Assembly (NCBI RefSeq): GCF_019175385.1
Contig: NC_083340.1
Coordinates: 22,580,336-22,644,335, forward strand
Length of the DNA: 64,000 nucleotides
Direction of reading: 5' to 3'
Source: Lycium barbarum
Taxonomy: Eukaryota > Streptophyta > Magnoliopsida > Solanales > Solanaceae
The first letter of the stretch is position 1, and the number at the start of each line of letters is the position of its first letter. The position numbers were made by a program, and so were the translations under genes. Positions 44,101 through 56,073 of this stretch are shown here, piece after piece. Below the pieces are notes generated by a model. It had not been told where the DNA came from. It was given only the letters and a program-made list of their open reading frames with translations, and did no database searches.

Positions 44101-46615
44101 TGGTTGTTCTGAATGTATTTGTTTTCTATCAAAATACTTTGTTCTCTAAATGAATGTATTTTATGTATCTGTAAAAATATCCAGTGTATTTGGTTCAAGT
44201 TGATTCTGACATATTTTGAATTTACATTCCATGTATCTGGTTGCCTTTTTCCAAATACACCACAGTTTTCACTGTTTCATGTGTTTATTGGGTATCTTGA
44301 ATTACGCTTTCATGTACATGCATGTACGTTGAATATACTTACATTTTATTGTTGTATTTGTATTATTTATTTATTTATTTATTTATTTAATTTCGCTATT
44401 TTTTTACAAAGGGAGAAGGCTTGCAACAATTTGAAGTGCCTAATATTGGAATGGATCACCGCAACGAAAGTGGGGAAACATTAAAGGCATCTATTGAAGA
44501 ACTTCTGGAAGGTGGTGATAATTCTGGAGAACAAAAAGATTCGACGGTAGGCATAGATCAAATACATCTGACTTTTTCCTATTCCTTCACAATATATACT
44601 GTGTACTTAATGTATTTCTATTTCTTGAATAGGAATACATAGTTGAGTTTCCCGACGACACCGTATCTGTCAAATCGCCAGTCGTATCAGCAAACTCTGC
44701 AGACATAGCAGAGGTCCTAGCTGATATTTCTCGCACAGGCTGGTCTTCGGGTCCCACTCACGACAAGAGTGTTGTATTGCAGGAAGATCGTCATATTTTC
44801 GAGACGCCGCCCAAAGTTGGTGAGAATGTGATTCCCTTATCTCAGTTTCTTTTGCCTGACGAGCTGTTTCCAAGCTAAACTCCCGAAAGAAGAATGGTTT
44901 TGCATCCATCAATAGCCCGGAACAGGCATCCTAGTAAATACCAAGTTTCCCCTTTCATGGAGAATTACGAGTCTGCTTCAGGAAAGTATATATAAAAAAT
45001 CATTAATGCATTTATTTTTTTGTATTGCAAAGCATTTTTATATTGATCATATGTATTTTGAATATTTATAGCTGGTTCAAAACACATCACTGTCCGCATT
45101 TTTAAGAAGAAGCATCCATTCGCGGAAGATCCTATCACTGGCCCAATCGACACACAGCTTTTTGATAAATACTTGGAGTGGATTCGCAAGGGACTTCTTG
45201 TCCGGCATGAAAATAAGTATGTTCTTCATGTAAATTTTGTAGATACATTTAGTGTTTATTATAAATATCATTCATTTATTTTTCATATCAACTAACTGTA
45301 TGTATTTTGCATAATTCTTTCGTAGAAAGAACAATGAAGACCGTTACAGAAAGAAGATGGCAGCTTTGGAGAATGATGCAGATTATACTTATAATTTTGG
45401 CATCACAGTAGTAGAGAACAAAAACTGATTCTACCAGTTATCAATGAGTGGCCAGCCGTGGAATGATGAGGTTCAATAAAGATATAGATACATAAAATAC
45501 AAGATTCCATTGTTTTAAGATTTATGTTTTTGATGTTTTTAATGTTTATGTGTTTCAATTTTCAGCACATTGACGTGATTTTCTACTACTTGTGAAAGAA
45601 AGGAAAGTATGACAGAAGGAGCAATTTCAAATACACAACAACTGACTGTCTCTTCATGCGTAAGGCTGATCAAACATATCTTGCATATAACAACCCGGAA
45701 ACTGGACCCAATGTAGCCAACGAAGAAGACGATATATGTCAATATGTTAAGGGCTACAGATTGCATGCAAATGTCCCTTGGCATTCAGTTGACAATATTT
45801 TTATACCTGTCAACATTAAAGAGGATAATCATTGGATTTTGGTCGTACTCTCATTCAATGACAGGTATTTTATGTATATATCTTTTATTAGTTAAGTATT
45901 TTCAGTAGTCGACTGAGTTTTAATGAGTCATATATATATGTATACTCTTTTTGGATAATCATTGTTGGCATTCAGAGTGTATTTTATGTATCTGTAAAAC
46001 TATCCAGTGTATCTGGTTGTCTATTTTTTTTTTTCAAATACACACAGTTTTTAATGTTTCTTTTCGGTACGACAGACGACTTTATGTGTACAACTTATAC
46101 CGAGGCAGCGCAGGCCACAATTCCGTTGTTAGAAAGGAAGTACAAAAGCTTGTTGCCCTCCTGCCACATTATCTACACATAAGTGGATTCTACACTAAAA
46201 AAAATTGGCATAAATTGGCAGAATCATCCAGCTAATACGGACATGACACAGAATGAGAACCTTCAAGTGGAGTATGTAGAAAATCTGCCGCAGCAAGACA
46301 CTACCAACATGTACGTATATTTTAATGTATTGCAATTTTTAATATATGGGGTTCATTCTAATAATTCTACATCTTTTATACCTTATCAGGGATTGTGGTG
46401 CATACGTAGCAGCGTTCGCTGAATATCTAAGCACTGGTGAAGGTATCCCAGCACAAATCGATGCAACAATGATCCGCACTAGGTATGGCGCACTCCTTTG
46501 GGACTATGCTGCACGGAAGATCGATGAACATGCTATGAGCGACATTGAGGCGCCACCAAAACAAGTTAGGCCAGCAGTGGATTATGGCAAAGCTGTCAGA
46601 ATTGATATTACTTAG
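41152..46615 (+). pseudogene. DUF1985/Ulp1-like cysteine protease gene, multi-exon, degenerate
   Basis: About 12 exons with GT-AG borders can be traced: ~41152-41460, 42101-42931, 43370-43637, 43739-43831, 43918-44019, 44411-44546, 44637-44982, 45072-45216, 45326-45470, 45566-45865, 46074-46310, 46391-46615. The second exon has a DUF1985-like region (FGKYLDMQHCEVQPQMFRCF, LFDFALMTGLKCFGEEI). The last three form a C48 peptidase: His in DNHWILVVL, Cys in DCGAYVAAFAEYLS. The Asp position reads VYNLYRG (Asn). In-frame stops at 42587, 43501, 44876, 45426 and 45593 and a frameshift near 46200 make it a pseudogene. Known Ulp1 enzymes cut SUMO from proteins; the role in MULEs is unknown. Confidence 0.8.
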
Positions 46616-47637
46616 GATTGATGTAGGAATATTTAATTGTAATTTCAGACTATGGCTATTTTGATAGCAAATACTTTAGCTTTAGTTAGTTTAAGACTAT
46701 CTTATCATTATACTTAAGTTTTAACTGGAACATTTAAGTTTGCTCTAATTTATCAAAGTTGTGTGATTTTATTTTGGGAATTTAGATGGATGTGTATATC
46801 TAGCTATCTCTCGGAAGCGACTAAGTGAGGTACACTATAAATACGTACGCGTATTTAGATATTGAAACAAGGGTGTTATATGTATTTGAAAACGCCAAAC
46901 CCATAAACATTAACATATTTCAAATACATCTGCAAGTTTTTTCAGATACACTGTTTAAATTACATGTATTTGATATATCTAGCTATATCTCGGAAGCGAC
47001 TAAGTGAGGTACAGTATAAATACGTACGCGTATGTAGATATTGAAACAAGGGTGTTATATGTATTTGAAAACGCCAAAACCATAAACATTAACATATTTC
47101 AAATACATCTGCAAGTTTTTTCAGATACACTGATTAAATTACATGTATTTGATGTATGTTGGAATCAATAATACATTTTAATATACGGTGACCATTTTTT
47201 GGATGAATGTGTAAATCTGCCTACATTTTAATATACAGTGACCATTGTGTGATTTTGTTAGTTCAATTTATATGAATGTGTATATCTTGCTATATGTATT
47301 TGAATTCGCCCAACCCATAAACATCAACATATTTCAAATACATCTGCAACTTATTAAGATGGCAGAGTCAGATACACTTTCTACATTATATATATTTGAT
47401 GTATTTTGGCACCATTATTACATATTAAAATATAGTAACTATTTTTTTTTAAAAGAACTGATGCTGCCTTTTATATTCATTTGTGAATGAATTTAAAGAT
47501 AACTATTCAATACAATTCTAAATGAAGATATCACACAAGTCGTACGTGAAACAGATTTCATTTTTCATTCAAAAAAAAATGCAAACCAACAGTGTATTTA
47601 GTCTAACAAATCTAAACTTCTACAAACAAAAAAATAA
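46616..47637. repeat. Intergenic spacer with tandem duplication, MULE interior
   Basis: Between the two convergent 3' ends. A ~175-bp unit (CTCGGAAGCGACTAAGTGAGG ... ACGCCAAACCCATAAACATT ... CAAATACATCTGCAAG) is present at about 46800-46975 and 46980-47150, and partly at about 47275-47400. TGTATTTGAA and CAAATACAT words are frequent. Confidence 0.8.
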
Positions 47638-50403
47638 TTATTTCCTTCTAGGAGCATTACTACAAGATCGTCTATTGTGTCCAGTCTGTCCACAAGTACT
47701 GCAAGCATGTCTCTTTTTTCCAAGAAGCAATTCAAATAACGGCTTATCACGCTTTTTCTTCGGCCTACCAGGAGGTCTCTTGTATCTTGGTGGCAAAACA
47801 ACATCCTCTGATATGTATGTTGGAATCTTCCATTCCCGCTCGTCAGGGAGAGGATCCACGGCGACATCATACGTCTTCACCACGGTGTGCGGTTTGAACA
47901 ATTCGGAACAGTAATCATCAGCCATTAGATTTTTCTTCTTAATGACAGCCCATGCATGTGGGCATGGAATTTCGTCTATTTGAAACATCCGACAACTGCA
48001 CGTTTTGTTGTCCAAGTTAACGATGAAACGCCTTCCTGCATCATATACCGTGTACAAGTATTCGGTTGATGGTTCGGCCTACAACATATCAGTCAAAATC
48101 AACAAAAACATACTTCAGATACATCAAAAACACATAAGTTCATGATTGCAAAGATTAAACCATTATAGTCATAAACATATTGCTAATTATTATTCATAGC
48201 TGACTAATTGTATTTGATCAATCTAGTCACATACACCAAATATGTGAAAATATTTGACACACATATGCAGACTGCATATAATTAAATACAACAAATACAG
48301 TAATGCAATAGAATCAAAATACTTATTCAACTAATAAATACATGTTATCATTTTCACAAAGATCTCACAGATTCCATATGATAACTCTATCAACTACAAC
48401 GAACATAAATGAATCTCAATCGAACATACTTAAGCAATTTGAAAAGAAACATACTGTCATACGTAAACATAGATACTCATTTATTGACAACATCTCCTGA
48501 AACTTTTTACCGAGTGTTGTGAACGTGTATGTACCATTTTTCCGGTTATTATAATTCCATCTTCCAAACATCTTCCTCACTTCTTCTAGAAAATCAAATA
48601 TAGGAAGCTCTCTTGCTGCTACAAGGTGACGATTAATACACTCTGCTATGTTTGAAGTCATTGTCCACCCTCGGTTAGCAGTTGCATACACTTTAGCCCA
48701 CTTCTCTCTTCCAGCCAATTCCAAATACTCTGCCACCCGAAAATCTGCCTTCTCAACTTTGCCCATAAGCTCATCAAAATCTTCCTGCGTGTACGCTTTT
48801 GCCATTGCATAAAACACGGGACTCAACACATCATGGCTCTTCTTATACTTCTTACATACGTTACCCCAAAGATGCCATATGCATGCATAATGCGGCACAT
48901 TCGGATAGATTCTAGAAACAACTTTGTTTATGCTTTCATGCCTATCGGAAACAATACATATGTTCTCTCTCACACCATACGCTTCCCTGAATCGCTCAAA
49001 GAACCACGTCCAAGACCTGTCATTTTCTGAATCTATCACACCATATGCTAAAGGAAGTATATTACCTGCACAAACCGCGGCAATTAAAAAAAATTAGTTC
49101 TACATATTCATTCTTTAGTATAATCAAGCTGAACCGTGTATTTGACTTACCTGCACCGTCTAACGTGCTTGCTGAAACGAACGTTCCGTTGTATGCTGTT
49201 TTGAGGTGGCTCCCGTCAACTACAACAATTGTCCTACAACAATCAAACCCTTTGATGAATGCATACAATGCTATAAACAGATACAGAAACTCGTTTTCGT
49301 CAGATTTTCGAATTCTTATATGTGAACCTGGATACGTTTTATCCAAGATGTATAGGTACCCAGGTAATTTTTTGTAAGAATCTGATGGTTCACCTATTAA
49401 ATCCTTCATTGCTTTTTCCTTAGCCCGCCAAGCAACCATATAGGACACATCCATTCCAAGATCATTTCTTACATCCTCCGCTATATCATTAGGTGTGTAT
49501 TTCCTCTTATGGTTGGCTACTTTTGGTTTTACAATTCCACCTATAAACCAACTTGTCGCATTGCGTTGTGAATACACCTTATCTTTTAGCGGACATGTAT
49601 GCTTGTCACGAAAATCCCTAACCCTGAACATTTCTGATTTACCAACGCTCGATGCCCTAAATTTCCAATCACACTCTTCAGACACACATACTAGTGTATA
49701 GCTTCAAATACAAACATGAAAACAATTACATTAGTTGACAATATATCAGACAACTACATTAAATTTAAAATATAATAGTTCAGAACAATTAAACACACCT
49801 TATCGCATTTGACCTCTCAGCATGAAAATTGAACCTGTTGGAAATTGCATAATTCGCCATAACAGCCTTCAATGTATCTTTGTCCTTGTAAACTTGATCA
49901 ACAACAACCTCTTTTTGGTTCTTATCTGATATAACCAGATTTGTGTCGTTTTCGAACACAACAATGGCATTACCACAACTTGAAGAAGCTAAGTCTCCAC
50001 TCACTACTGTTTCCATAGCATTTGTTTGTTTTATGTAACCAATTTGCAAAAATCCTCCTTCAATACAACTTTTACCAGATACACAAGTATCAACGCTTTT
50101 ATCAGTTGTAGTTATGCACAAAGGATACATCGCTAATTGTTTGTTGTCTTTCTTCAATTCCACATACACCCTAACACTCATATCATTATGTATTTCCATT
50201 GGCGTATCGTTACCTTCAACTATATATTTGATGTATATGTTTTTCAGTTGCATGTCTATATTCAGCTGAGTTGCAACTGCTTGTAATAAATCAATATATG
50301 TCGAATATTCTTTAAACGCCACTGCATCGATTTTGAAATTCACATAGCAATTTTCATTGTTCCAATTACCTGAGTGTCTTATCAACGACGATATACTGGA
50401 CAT
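47638..50403 (-). CDS. MURA-type MULE transposase, four exons, apparently intact
   Basis: Exons 50403-49799, 49701-49151, 49065-48455 and 48078-47638 (stop) join in frame across GT-AG introns to 735 residues with no stop or shift. Domains: PB1-like N-terminus (about 15-110); MuDR N-terminal CDWKFRAS region (about 210-260); MULE DDE core with Asp364 in VVVDGSHLK, Asp426 in IVSDRHESI, Cys447-His450 in CIWH, and Glu527 in NIAECINRHL; SWIM zinc finger Cys616/Cys618/Cys628/His630 (CSC...CPH); and a CCHC knuckle CSTCGQTGHNRRSC near the end. An earlier in-frame ATG at 50457 is possible; 50403 was preferred because MSSISS matches the start at 2207. It would cut and join the element's ends. The partner gene is decayed, so this ORF looks younger or selected. 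Expression unknown. Confidence 0.87.
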
Positions 50404-50459
50404 TCTTGTACTCAGAATGAATGAATTAGTTGAGATTGAATACAACTTGAAATACATTA

Positions 50460-51060
50460 TAAAATAATATACAAAATTAAATACACAAACCTACTACATA
50501 CATATTTTCAAATACATTAACATTTATGTATCTGAGTTAGCTTATGAAAACACTATCTCAAATACATAAATACACACAGCCATATATACACATCTTGAAA
50601 GATACTTGAAGCAGAAACTGTGTTTATCAAATACGCACATAGTTTCAAACACACCAGTTCATATCATAATGAACACAAGAAACAGTCTACCAAATACATA
50701 TAACCTACAGAATTATATATACAGCAATCCATTCTATACAGTATTCCAAATACATTAACACTCGTGACAAACGTAAGAGATATACAACACACTGTCTCAA
50801 ATACAAAAATACATACAAAGACATCGTATTTATTAATGTATTTGGGATGGGAAAACAACAACACAGCAAAAACACCAAGATTTGTGTATTCACAAATTGA
50901 TACAAACTACATAAATACGAAAACAGAATGTATGTGTTTTCAACACACACTTCATCACTGGTCAAATACCCAACAAACATACAACACAAAGATACTACAT
51001 TCAGTTTTTTGCCGAACATATAACATTTATTTGAAGCTCATCACTGAAGAGGAATTCAAA
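50460..51060. repeat. CAAATACA-rich leader region of the MURA gene
   Basis: Upstream of the transposase ATG (minus), the words CAAATACAT or AAATACAC occur roughly every 30-60 bp; no other gene. Probably 5' flank or UTR. Confidence 0.6.
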
Positions 51061-51459
51061 GACGAAGGAACTTAGCAAGGTTTGACCAATAAAAAGTAAA
51101 AAAAACTACAAAAACCAATGCCAATCTGAAATACATTTTCAGTGTTTTTATTAAAAAAAAAAAAAAAGGTACTTTCGAATTACCATTAGAATGATGGTAT
51201 TTTGCTGTTTTGCTGTTTTTGCTCTGTAGTTGACTGGTTTGAATTTTTGAATTTTACGTTGCATTTGAAAAAGATGGGTGGAGAGAAGGAGAATCGTGAA
51301 GAATATGGAAATTGAAGCTAATTTTGTGGAGTAGATTATGAAAGATATTATTATGAAATATATTTTCCCATTTAAGACCAAATTAAATGCCTATTTCTAA
51401 GGGATCTGTTTTACTGGTTACAGCTTCTGAGTCTATTTACTATACTGTAAAATACACGC

Positions 51460-51567
51460 AATACATACGGTAATTAACTAAAAAGGTAGCTACGAAATGT
51501 AATAAATAAAATGGTAGTTACTAATGGTAAGAACCTATAATAAGGTAGTCATTTCTGTAAGTTTGCC
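51460..51567 (-). repeat. Right terminal inverted repeat of the MULE
   Basis: Reverse complement begins GGCAAACTTACAG and shares AACTACCATTTTATTTATT with the left end; perfect TSD follows. Confidence 0.7.
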
Positions 51568-51576
51568 TATTATATA

Positions 51577-52271
51577 TAGATATAGATATAGATTTGGATG
51601 TTTCATTAAGTTAAAAGTAGAACTCATGTTACATCACACCAAATATTCTTAATTTGGATGTTTCATTATGTTAAAAGCGGAACTCAAGTTACGTCACGAA
51701 AAGACCAATCAAAACCTTCAAAATGTTAAATAAACTGACTTGTTTTTGCTAAATTAAACAATTGCTCATCAAATCTATCACAAAATGTTCTTAATTTGGA
51801 TATTTTGTTGTGCCAAAAGACAAGTTCATACTGTCACTAAAGACTAGTAAGAATCAACCTTTAAGGTGTTAAATAAAGTGACACATTTTATCTAATTTAA
51901 TGTTGTCTTGTCATAACAAATAAAGATCTAGCTTGATTGGTGTAATGGCACAAGTTAGCTAATCAAGCCAACTTGAGAGATTTGGCTACAGTTAACTCTT
52001 AGCATCTTATGAATCACAATTTACAAGTGTTTTAAAAGCATCAATTGCGTAGTATTCTTCAAGACGTTCTTGAGAGATAGGAGAGCGAAATAAGTTCTTT
52101 CTTAAGAACAATTTAAAATATCTTAGGACATTTCAAGGAATGTTATACAGGACAAAAAGGTCAATATCGCTCAGGAGAGGAGCTAGAGAGCAAGGTACAG
52201 GTTTGACCGAACTCAGTAATTTCGATCCAAACATTATATTTGTCTTAAAAAAATCATTTAATATATATAAG
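51577..52271. other. Intergenic DNA with a short direct repeat
   Basis: TTTGGATGTTTCATTA followed by GTTAAAAG and GAACTCA...GTTAC occurs at about 51593 and 51655, and in worn form near 51795. No gene. Confidence 0.55.
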
Positions 52272-52502
52272 TGTTAAAGTATAGAAGGGCAAATTAGTCA
52301 TTTTACCAGTTCATGTAGGTAGTTATTTAACTAACTATGTGATGTCCAAAAGTTAGTTAATTAGTTAGTTAGAAACTGTTTCTGTATATCAGTATTTAAA
52401 TCATGAATATCATTGTATATTGATCAGATTATTGAATACAATTGATACTCATTTCTCATACGTCTTTTTTTTTTTCTTCATTTCAAATCACGTAAACTAA
52501 CA
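52272..52502 (+). repeat. 5' LTR of a Ty1/copia element
   Basis: 231 bp, TGTTAAAG to AACTAACA, with the short length and AT-rich, TTAGTTAG-containing body common in plant copia LTRs. It is followed directly by the PBS TGGTATCAGA (52503-52512). Confidence 0.75.
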
Positions 52503-52512
52503 TGGTATCAGA
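52503..52512 (+). promoter_or_regulatory. Primer-binding site of the copia element
   Basis: TGGTATCAGA, complementary to the initiator tRNA-Met 3' end, adjacent to the LTR. Confidence 0.8.
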
Positions 52513-52656
52513 TATACCAACAAGATTTTCTAGCTAGTTTTAGTTCGATTCAAAGGGATATCCCAATCGATTCATTCTTTAATTTTTTGCAAACTGTTTT
52601 TTGTAAAGTTCAGATCAAAGCTGGTGTTTCTAGCAAGATTCTTGCAAGATTGAAGA

Positions 52657-52896
52657 ATGGGAATCACTGGAGAACACGCAAAAGAGGATATGAGGCAGAA
52701 TCTTAACAACAATATTCAAAACAATGGAGGAAATCTTCATTCAAGTGGAGGAACTGGAATTTCTAATGCTGGTTCGACTCAAGGTCAAGGTATTGACTAT
52801 AGGCATCCTCTATATTTGAGTGCTGCTAATATTAATGGGATTAGTGTTATAACCATTCAGTTGTTGGGTACTGAAAACTACAATGTATGGAGTAAT
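52657..52896 (+). pseudogene. Copia gag N-terminal fragment
   Basis: ATG at 52657. Asn/Gly/Ser-rich start, then RHPLYLSAANINGISVITIQ and LLGTENYNVWSN, matching the known HPLYLHPSD...L.G.NY..WS start of plant copia gag. It is cut after the codon for Asn by the Athila-like LTR starting at 52897; nothing of copia pol is in the window. Confidence 0.8.
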
Positions 52897-53086
52897 TGAT
52901 GCGTGACCATAAACACTGATTTTTAGCTATATTTTCTCTCTTATTTACAACACTCTAATCGCGTTTGAACATAAAATTATATTGATCTGTGCTTAATTTT
53001 ATATTTTAATGTAAGAATAAAGCGGTGCGAAGATGATGAGATTTGAAGTAAATTGAGCAGGAAATTGTTGAAATTGAAAAAAGAAG

Positions 53087-53124
<38 letters not shown>

Positions 53125-53350
53125 GAGGCTGCGTGAGAATTAAATGAAGACAATTAAATACTGTCTACATGGCATCAAGAAGTAAAGAAATGGCTAATGA
53201 TTGGAACATTATAGCTCATGATTGGAGCATTGCTTTGATGATATATAAATGAGCAAAAGCAGAAAAATTAACAACTAATGTGGCAGCAGTGAAGACCAAG
53301 GATGAAGCAGTAGTTTCGGAGGAAAAACAAACCCGCTGAAATTTTTGCCT

Positions 53351-53363
53351 GGCGCGACGCGCC
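53351..53363. repeat. GC palindrome GGCGCG-A-CGCGCC
   Basis: Perfect 6-bp arms around one base, with a half-site TTGGCGCAATACGGCCA-like inverted copy just after (about 53366-53383). ~90 bp upstream of the TATA box. Confidence 0.75.
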
Positions 53364-53453
53364 GCTCTGGCCGTATTGCGCCAAGTCATTTTTGTGCAGA
53401 TTTTTCAGTTCGTTCTTTTAAGAATATTTTCGTGCCGGAACTTTTAGGACATG

Positions 53454-53462
53454 TTATAAATA
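53454..53462 (+). promoter_or_regulatory. TATA box of the interrupted Athila-like LTR
   Basis: GTTATAAATACA in AT-balanced surroundings. Confidence 0.6.
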
Positions 53463-54724
53463 CATTCTAAACACGTTTTGGAGGGACTTTGGACCTACGA
53501 GGAATTGGAAGGCCGTAGAAGAGGATTTGGCGGCCGAATTCATTACTTTCCATCACGATCAATTCAATACAGAAGTTTGGACCAATCGTCAGTTGTACTG
53601 TTTTCTACTTCTATTTCTTCCATGTTCTTTTATTCTATTATGAAGTATTTTTCTTATAGGGTTTTGACAGACAAGATGTATTGATTGACGTTTTTAGTTT
53701 CGATTCTTGTTTTATTACTTGAATTCATTAACAGGATTTTAAATTTAATTGCAAAGTTATTTACTATTTTATTTAATAGAAAGAAGAATAGTTTGGTGAA
53801 TATCTTTATATTATTTTATTTGGTTTTAATTGGTGATTCTTCTAAGTAATCAAAAGAGCTTTTTGAATTATTGGCTGAACCAAAGAGGAAAATATTCGAG
53901 AGACGTTTTCTTTGAGACTAAACCCTTAATGTTTTCTTGCATATGTTCACAGGTTTTTCATCAGTCTTGAACTAATGGATAGTAGTTTTATTTGATTATT
54001 GAGATATTTTTGGATGCTTTAATCGGAACAAAAAGTGTTTTATGAATTATCTTAATATAAATCTGATTTAGCTCATGATTGAAGGATTTTATCGAGTAAT
54101 AGGAAGAGACACCTGAATAATTTATCTTGAGTTATAAGTTGACGATATTCATTAGAAGTCCTCTGAAGATCTATTTCTATCCATATTTTTTTAACATTTT
54201 GAGGGCTTGCATTAGTTTAATTTGTGAAATCTATATAAACAATCGGAAGATGTTTATTAGATTCAAGAGTAAACTAATTACTTATTGAATTCGGGAGACT
54301 CAATAAAATTTAGAGGAGAATGATAAAACGAATCGAAGCTAATTGCTAAAATCCTGCATTTGTCTTGTCTACTACCCTTACTTCTCATATTAATAGTAAC
54401 ATTTGCTCTCGTTGTCAATTGTCTTTAATTACGTTGTAGTTGATAATCGTTCTTTATAACCACAACAAACTCAAGTTTTTATTTCTTGAATAATACTGAG
54501 CAAGGTTCCGTTTAAGTAATTATTTGTATCAATCCCCGTGGAGACTGATGTGGCGTGATTTTACGCCACAAATCGATGCTTTTCTGCTATAAGTTTTACT
54601 TTTTTTAAGCAAGTCCATGTGATTTTACGTGGTTTTTAGTGTTTTTCAGGAGAAGGAACAGATTTGGCATGACAGCAGTTGAAGAGGCTAAACCAGGTCG
54701 TAAACTCAGTACCGTGAAGTACAA

Positions 54725-55029
54725 TACGGGCCGTATTCCATGGTCGTATTAAAAGATACCAGAAACAGAAAGGAAAGCTGAGAAGATGGTGATTTACGAG
54801 CTAAGTTTACGGACAGTATTTCAGTTTACGGGCCGTATTCCATCACGTATTTAATCATTCGAGCATCTGGCAGAAAGTTTGAGTTTTGGCAAGTGAAAGA
54901 CGATCATGCAATTTACGGGCCGTAAACCACTTCGCGGTCCGTACTTCAAAAGATGGAATTTGCTCTCAACTGAAGGACGTTTGGGTCGTAAATGGACTTT
55001 ACGGTCCGTAAATCAGTTTACGGACCGTA
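54725..55029. repeat. TACGG-N-CCGTA palindrome cluster in the LTR
   Basis: Full palindromes at 54725-54735, 54827-54837, 54914-54924, 55000-55010 and 55019-55029 plus several half-sites, ending ~50 bp before the TATA box. Central base varies (G, A, T). Confidence 0.88.
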
Positions 55030-55081
55030 TTTCGTAACGGCGGGACTAAAGTGCAAATCTGTAACTGTGTATTTCCAAAAC

Positions 55082-55090
55082 CTATAAATA
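55082..55090 (+). promoter_or_regulatory. TATA box of the Athila-like LTR
   Basis: CTATAAATAG. Confidence 0.7.
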
Positions 55091-55958
55091 GTCATTGTAG
55101 GGTTTTTAATAGACATCAGTTATTATATTTTTGTCTCTTGACTTAGAACATTAAATACTCTCTAGTTTTTGAAGATTCAAACATCAATTCAAGTATTATC
55201 AATTCCTCTTTCATTCCAAAGTAAGCAATTATGAATTCTTCAATTTCTTCTTTCTTGTTCTTTGTCATGAGTAGCTAAATTCCCTTACTAGGGTTGTGAA
55301 CCCAATGATGAGTGTTTTGTGATTGGGTTTGTGATTGATATACAAATAATGGATTATTAGGGTTTAGTTATTCTTCATTCTTCATTCATAATTAATGGTT
55401 GCAAACATTGATTAAAGCCATAAACCTTAATTTATTTGGAAAAATAATTAGGGTTGGTAAGAATAACTAACAAGGACTCAAAGCTTTAAACTTTGTTTAA
55501 TAAATTCACTTAGGAATAAGAAGAATTTACTTGGCATGATTAATCGTTCTTCATGGTTACTTTCTTATATTTGGGAAAATCATAGAAAGACATAATATTT
55601 ATTTATTGGGAAATAGTACAGATTCACATAGAGATTAAGTGCATTCATATAATGATCAATTATAAGTATATCAAAATCAATACCCATGATCATACACCCT
55701 ATCTAGCGGGGACACAACCTTAGTTTCTTTTACCTTAAATTTCCACCAAAGCAATAGTTTAGCAATTAGTTATAGAAAACCCAACTTTTACCAAAATCAT
55801 CGGATTAAGACATTAGACCTAGAACTTAGCATCTACGACTTTAGTAACTTTTTCACATCATATTCCCTGTGGGATTCGACCCCAACCTTGTTGGGTTACT
55901 ATATTTGATAACGTCCGCGTTATACCATTAATAGGTGTAATTTGAGCGTATCAAATTT

Positions 55959-55976
55959 TGGCGCCGCTGCCGAGGA
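55959..55976 (+). promoter_or_regulatory. Primer-binding site, tRNA-Asp type
   Basis: TGGCGCCGCTGCCGAGGA five bases after the LTR. Confidence 0.85.
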
Positions 55977-56073
55977 ATATGATTTTGAAATTACTAAATA
56001 GTGTTTGTTTTGATTAAAGTCTTTTGCTTATTCCATCACACCTTGTTTGCTACTCTGTGTAAACCAGGTGAAC

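Larger units (their letters stand above)
40682..51567. mobile_element. Mutator-like element with MURA transposase and Ulp1-type gene
   Basis: 10.9 kb between perfect 9-bp TSDs TATTATATA (40673-40681 and 51568-51576), the length MULEs are known to generate. The two ends are diverged inverted repeats: left GGAATTTTTACTGG...AACTACCATTTTATTTATT, right (reverse) GGCAAACTTACAG...AACTACCATTTTATTTATT, about 80-100 bp. A convergent gene pair fills it: a decayed DUF1985/Ulp1 gene on plus and an apparently intact MURA on minus. MULEs carrying Ulp1-like genes (Kaonashi type) are known. Transposase should act on the terminal repeats. Confidence 0.9.
52897..54545 (+). mobile_element. Athila-like LTR (5' part), interrupted
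   Basis: Starts TGATGCGTGACC within copia gag (possible TSD GTAAT before it) and runs to AATCCCCGTGGAGAC, a phrase near the 3' end of Athila/Tat-type LTRs, where a second Athila-like element begins. TATA box at 53454-53462, GC palindrome GGCGCGACGCGCC at 53351-53363, (TA)n about 53090-53120. The missing end should lie beyond the window. Confidence 0.65.
54546..55953 (+). repeat. 5' LTR of the Athila-like element
   Basis: 1408 bp. Palindrome cluster 54725-55029, TATA 55082-55090, donor-like AAAGTAAGCA at about 55218, and the common CCCTGTGGGATTCGACCCC phrase (about 55866). Confidence 0.88.

Noticed and set aside
51577..52271. A third LTR pair or MITE at the short direct repeat
   Set aside because: Only ~45-bp worn repeats, no terminal inverted repeats or TSD found.
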